Positions 8,204-10,188 of a stretch of DNA of 10,188 nucleotides are shown here, one piece after another. Each line of letters opens with the position of its first letter. Position 1 is the stretch's first letter. The position numbers and the translations under genes were made by a program. The stretch is from Verrucomicrobiota bacterium (GTDB lineage Bacteria > Verrucomicrobiota > Verrucomicrobiia > Chthoniobacterales > UBA10450): assembly GCA_003218615.1 (NCBI GenBank), contig QHOD01000049.1:1-10188 (forward strand), written 5' to 3'. The notes beneath the pieces are model-generated. The model did not search any database and was not told where the DNA came from. It saw only the letters and a program-made list of their open reading frames with translations.

Positions 8204-8267
8204 TTGTAGGGCAACCCCGAAAGTTTTTGGGGTTGCCGTTTCGACTGGCGAAGCGCCCGCCCTACAA
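8204..8267. repeat. 64-bp palindromic (REP-like) element between rplJ and rplL
   Basis: The ends are perfect 9-bp inverted repeats, TTGTAGGGC (8204-8212) and GCCCTACAA (8259-8267). Inside are a 9-bp hairpin GGCAACCCC/GGGGTTGCC (8210-8218 with 8229-8237) and a short hairpin GGCG-AAG-CGCC (8247-8257). The first hairpin shares GGC with the outer stem, the same design as the element after rplL, though the sequences differ. It begins 2 bases after the rplJ stop. There is no coding potential. It is probably a dispersed repetitive extragenic palindrome; copy number cannot be judged here. Confidence 0.65.
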
Positions 8268-8269
8268 AA

Positions 8270-8803
8270 TCATGCTGTTGCCTCCGCTGGTTTTCCTTCC
8301 TTTTGCGCCTTCGCATTCAGCACCCGCGCCAGCGCGGAGCCTGGTTCGCTCAACAAACGGACAAGACGCGTCGCCGGGGACAAGAACAGTCCCAGCAATT
8401 GCGCCTGCAAAACTTCGCGCGCCGGCAGGTCCGCCAGCATTTCCAGTTCCGCGGCTGAAAGAACGGCGCGATTTACAAAACCAATCTTAAGCGCGGCGAC
8501 CTTAAATTCGGTCGCGAACGTCTTAAAAATCCTGGCGACTGGCGCCACATCTTTTTTCCCCGTAACAACTGCTGTCTGGCCGACCAGCTTGTCGCCGACG
8601 TCCGGAAAACCGGAATCCGTCATGGCGCGCTTGAGGAAATTGTTTTTCACCACGTGCACCTCCGCGCCCGTTGGCGCAAGCCGGTTTCTCAATTCGCCGA
8701 AATCGCCGACCTTCATGCGCTGGTAATCGGTCACGAGCACAAAAGGCGAGTGTTTCAATTTTTCTGAAAGATCTGAAACGATGCTGGCTTTTTCGGGTCG
8801 CAT
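8270..8803 (-). CDS. rplJ: 50S ribosomal protein L10
   Basis: L10 forms the base of the ribosomal stalk: its N-terminal domain binds 23S rRNA with L11, and its C-terminal helix carries L7/L12 dimers. It has 177 residues, close to the family length. The N-terminal part (MRPEKASIVSDLSEKL, VLVTDY, AEVHVVKNNFLKRAM at about 47-61) is typical. The long C-terminal helical region (about 130-170, LLGLFLSPATRLVRLLSEPG onward) is where L7/L12 would dock. Position 29 is Arg in DYQRMKV, where most L10 proteins have Gly (as in DYRGL). ATG 8803 has no Shine-Dalgarno ahead. The gap to rplA is 30 bases, too short for the L10-binding kink-turn leader found before rplJ in many bacteria. The TGA stop lies directly against the palindromic element. 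Confidence 0.97.
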   Translation of the reverse strand: MRPEKASIVSDLSEKLKHSPFVLVTDYQRMKVGDFGELRNRLAPTGAEVHVVKNNFLKRAMTDSGFPDVGDKLVGQTAVVTGKKDVAPVARIFKTFATEFKVAALKIGFVNRAVLSAAELEMLADLPAREVLQAQLLGLFLSPATRLVRLLSEPGSALARVLNAKAQKEGKPAEATA

Positions 8804-8804
8804 A

Positions 8805-8830
8805 TTGTCGGTCTAATTATTGTCGATCTA
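8805..8830 (-). repeat. Tandem direct repeat in the rplA-rplJ gap
   Basis: Two 11-base copies, TTGTCGGTCTA (8805-8815) and TTGTCGATCTA (8820-8830) as read on the plus strand, differ at one base and are offset by 15. They fill nearly all of the 30-base gap and reach to 1 base before the rplJ ATG. This occupies the place where a ribosome binding site should be, and none is seen. It may be a duplication or a protein- or RNA-contact site; function is unknown. Confidence 0.5.
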
Positions 8831-8833
8831 CAC

Positions 8834-9535
8834 TCAGACATTCAAATACGGCGCTGGATCGACGTGGACTCCCGGAGACATCGTCGCACTAATTGTCACG
8901 CCTTCAAGATAGCGTCCTTTCGCAGTAGCGGGCCGTGCGCGAACGACCGCCTCGATCACTGCGTTTCCATTTTCCACCAGCGCTTTCTCTTCAAACGAAA
9001 ATTTTCCAACCGGCACCGCGACGTTGCCGTTCTTGTCGAGCTTGAATTCAACGCGACCCGCTTTCACCTCTTGCACCGCTTTCGCCGTATCGTCGGTGAC
9101 CGTCCCGGCTTTGGGATTAGGCATTAATCCGCGTGGCCCGAGCACCTTTCCAAGCTTTCGGACCTCCGCCATCGCCGCAGGCGTGGCAATCGCGACGTCA
9201 AAATCCTGAAAGCCTTCCTGGCACTTCTGAATCATCTCCTTCATCCCGACAAATTCTGCGCCTGCTTCCTTGGCTGCTTTCGCCGCTTCACCCTCCGCAA
9301 AAACGAGCACCCGCACCTGCTTGCCACTGCCGTGCGGAAGCGGGCAGGTTCCACGAACCATCTGGTCCGATTGCTTCGGATCAACACCGAGCCGGAAGGA
9401 AACCGTCACGGTTTGATCGAACTTCGTCGGCGAAAACTTCTTCAACGTCGCAACCGCCTCGGGAAGATTATAAGCCTTTGTCCGGTCCACCTGCAGCGCG
9501 GCGGCGCGATAACGTTTGCTTCGATTTTTTCGCAT
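8834..9535 (-). CDS. rplA: 50S ribosomal protein L1
   Basis: L1 forms the mobile stalk near the ribosomal E site and helps release deacylated tRNA. In many bacteria it also represses translation of its own operon by binding a leader RNA that mimics its rRNA site. It has 233 residues, the usual length. The family signature is seen at about 123-146 (AEVRKLGKVLGPRGLMPNPK then GTVT), and the conserved TMSPGVHVD lies at 218-226. The N-terminus (MRKNRSKRYRAAALQVD) is typical, supporting ATG 9535, which has no clear Shine-Dalgarno. rplK (L11), its usual upstream partner, is not adjacent: the next gene upstream is an amidohydrolase on the same strand. A candidate promoter and structured leader lie in the 154-bp gap, so rplA probably begins a transcription unit with rplJ. 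Confidence 0.98.
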   Translation of the reverse strand: MRKNRSKRYRAAALQVDRTKAYNLPEAVATLKKFSPTKFDQTVTVSFRLGVDPKQSDQMVRGTCPLPHGSGKQVRVLVFAEGEAAKAAKEAGAEFVGMKEMIQKCQEGFQDFDVAIATPAAMAEVRKLGKVLGPRGLMPNPKAGTVTDDTAKAVQEVKAGRVEFKLDKNGNVAVPVGKFSFEEKALVENGNAVIEAVVRARPATAKGRYLEGVTISATMSPGVHVDPAPYLNV

Positions 9536-9554
9536 GATTCGTTGCAGTTCTACC

Positions 9555-9619
9555 GCCCTGGTCTCTTGACAGAGATGACAAGGCTCCTGCTTATAGGTTA
9601 GGCCGTTCAGTCCAACGGC
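9555..9619 (-). promoter_or_regulatory. Structured rplA leader, candidate L1 autoregulatory site
   Basis: Two fold-backs are seen on the minus strand. The first (9619-9602) is a perfect 6-bp stem GCCGUU/AACGGC with loop GGACUG. The second (9584-9555) has an outer 6-bp stem GCCUUG/CAGGGC (one G-U pair), an asymmetric internal loop (UCA opposite C), and an inner 5-bp stem UCUCU/AGAGA with loop GUCA. It ends 19 bases before the rplA ATG. Two helices joined by an asymmetric loop is the general shape of L1-binding sites, but I could not match the conserved bases, so L1 control is inference. Confidence 0.45.
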
Positions 9620-9628
9620 GGGACGTGG

Positions 9629-9657
9629 AACCTAGGCGGCCATCTTTGACTTGTCAA
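9629..9657 (-). promoter_or_regulatory. Candidate sigma-70-type promoter for rplA
   Basis: On the minus strand there is a perfect -35 TTGACA (9657-9652), a 17-base spacer and -10 TAGGTT (9634-9629; T1, A2 and T6 match). Transcription would start near 9622, just before the leader hairpins, giving a leader of about 87 bases. A second possible -10, TATAAG at 9595-9590, has only TTGGAC 14 bases ahead, which is too close. The site lies 32 bases after the amidohydrolase stop. Confidence 0.45.
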
Positions 9658-9668
9658 AATGAACTTCA

Positions 9669-9685
9669 GCGCGGCGAAACCGCAC
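9669..9685 (-). terminator. Weak hairpin after the amidohydrolase gene
   Basis: GUGCGG, loop UUUCG, CCGCGC forms a 6-bp stem with one G-U pair, starting 4 bases after the amidohydrolase stop. It lacks an adjacent U-tract; only a short TTTT follows about 10 bases later. It could slow polymerase or mark the transcript end, but is not a convincing intrinsic terminator. Confidence 0.25.
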
Positions 9686-9689
9686 GCGC

Positions 9690-10188
9690 CTAGTCTACCG
9701 GAGCCGCCACTTCCGCCGCCTCCGTTTTGACAGCGGTTTGCGCCGTCGGTGGCCCATTCCGGATGATTTTGCCTTCTTTCATCACAAACGAGACGCGCTC
9801 TGTCGCTGTAATATCGGCAGTCGGATCACCCGGCACCGCGACGATATCCGCCAGTTTTCCTTTTTCCAGCGTGCCGACTTTCTGCACGAGGCCTAGAAGC
9901 TCCGCGTCATTCGCCGTCGCGGATTTCAACGCATCGATTGGCGTCATCCCTAGATCGACCATCAGCTTGAATTCTTTTGCGTTTTGGCCGTGCGGAAAAA
10001 CCGCCGCATCGGTCCCAAAAGAAATTTTCACCCCCATCTTTACCGCGTTGCGAAACATCTCCGAGCGCGCAGCACCCGCTGCTTTCGCCTTCGCCTGCAA
10101 CGCTGGCGGATAATTGTCGATCTTGCTCATGATCCATTCCGTCGCCATGAGCGTGGGGGTGAGAAATGTGCCTTTGTTTTTCATTCGG
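9690..10188 (-). CDS. Metal-dependent amidohydrolase, C-terminal part (5' end outside window)
   Basis: About 165 C-terminal residues of an amidohydrolase-superfamily protein are present; the frame is open through the right edge, so the internal Met at 10184 is not the start. The best match from memory is the imidazolonepropionase-like / Xaa-Pro dipeptidase-like group, which hydrolyses C-N bonds with a TIM-barrel metal site. VKISFGTDAAVFPHG contains the conserved GTD, whose Asp (codon 10010-10008) is the usual metal ligand or catalytic base. It is followed by the typical T-x-x-x-A-L-x-x-A-T-A-N-D-A-E-L-L-G-L helix and the closing small beta domain GTLEKGKLADIVAVPGDP. The His ligands lie outside the window. 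An Ala-rich tail (TAQTAVKTEAAEVAAPVD) extends past the usual end. Substrate and any signal peptide cannot be judged. It has no evident functional link to the ribosomal genes, yet occupies the place where rplK is expected. Confidence 0.9.
   Translation of the reverse strand, partial: RMKNKGTFLTPTLMATEWIMSKIDNYPPALQAKAKAAGAARSEMFRNAVKMGVKISFGTDAAVFPHGQNAKEFKLMVDLGMTPIDALKSATANDAELLGLVQKVGTLEKGKLADIVAVPGDPTADITATERVSFVMKEGKIIRNGPPTAQTAVKTEAAEVAAPVD

Noticed and set aside
7614..8726. Plus-strand open frame (370 codons) across rplL, the intergenic gap and rplJ
   Set aside because: The translation is low-complexity Ala/Ser/Pro where it mirrors the L7/L12 hinge, has no domain, and overlaps two clear ribosomal genes and both sides of a palindromic repeat.
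9566..9597. TTGACA followed by TATAGG on the plus strand in the rplA leader
   Set aside because: Spacing is about 20 bases and it would transcribe antisense into the amidohydrolase with no plus-strand gene downstream; more simply explained by the leader fold.
1..10188. CRISPR array, tRNA, rRNA or transposase genes
   Set aside because: No regularly spaced repeats, tRNA-like cloverleaf with proper anticodon arm, rRNA stretch or transposase motif was seen on either strand.

Overview
The window carries the rplA-rplJ-rplL-rpoB-rpoC block: three large-subunit ribosomal proteins and the two catalytic subunits of RNA polymerase. All genes are on the minus strand and read right to left. The sequence is chromosomal, moderately GC-rich and bacterial. 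The RpoB and RpoC sequences, the scarcity of Shine-Dalgarno motifs and the intergenic palindromic repeats suggest a soil or freshwater member of Verrucomicrobiota (PVC group). That placement is an impression from sequence style and has not been tested by any search.

Layout from upstream (right) to downstream (left). The right edge holds the 3' part of a metal-dependent amidohydrolase (9690 to beyond 10188). A 154-bp gap follows, with a good candidate promoter (9657-9629) and a structured leader. Then come rplA (L1, 9535-8834), a 30-bp gap with a near-perfect direct repeat, and rplJ (L10, 8803-8270). The 159-bp rplJ-rplL gap contains a palindromic element and two smaller fold-back sequences. 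After rplL (L7/L12, 8110-7715) comes a roughly 370-bp gap with a second, unrelated multi-arm palindromic element, a candidate promoter and a leader hairpin. rpoB (7341-3532) follows, then a 30-bp gap, then rpoC from 3501 running off the left edge with 1167 codons present.

The gene products form two machines. L10 anchors L7/L12 dimers to make the ribosomal stalk, and L1 forms the opposite, E-site stalk. Beta and beta' form the RNA polymerase active centre. All catalytic motifs are present and no frameshift was seen, so the genes appear functional.

The interest lies between the genes. rplK, which normally precedes rplA, is not next to it; an amidohydrolase sits there, and rplA seems to have its own promoter and leader. 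The gap before rplJ is too short for the usual L10 leader. rplL is the only gene with a strong Shine-Dalgarno motif, and it is bracketed by two different cloverleaf-like palindromic elements. rpoBC appears to have its own promoter. Together these suggest an operon cut into separately tuned segments (rplAJ, rplL, rpoBC). This is inference from sequence. I saw no wholly new protein system, CRISPR array, tRNA, rRNA or transposase gene here.
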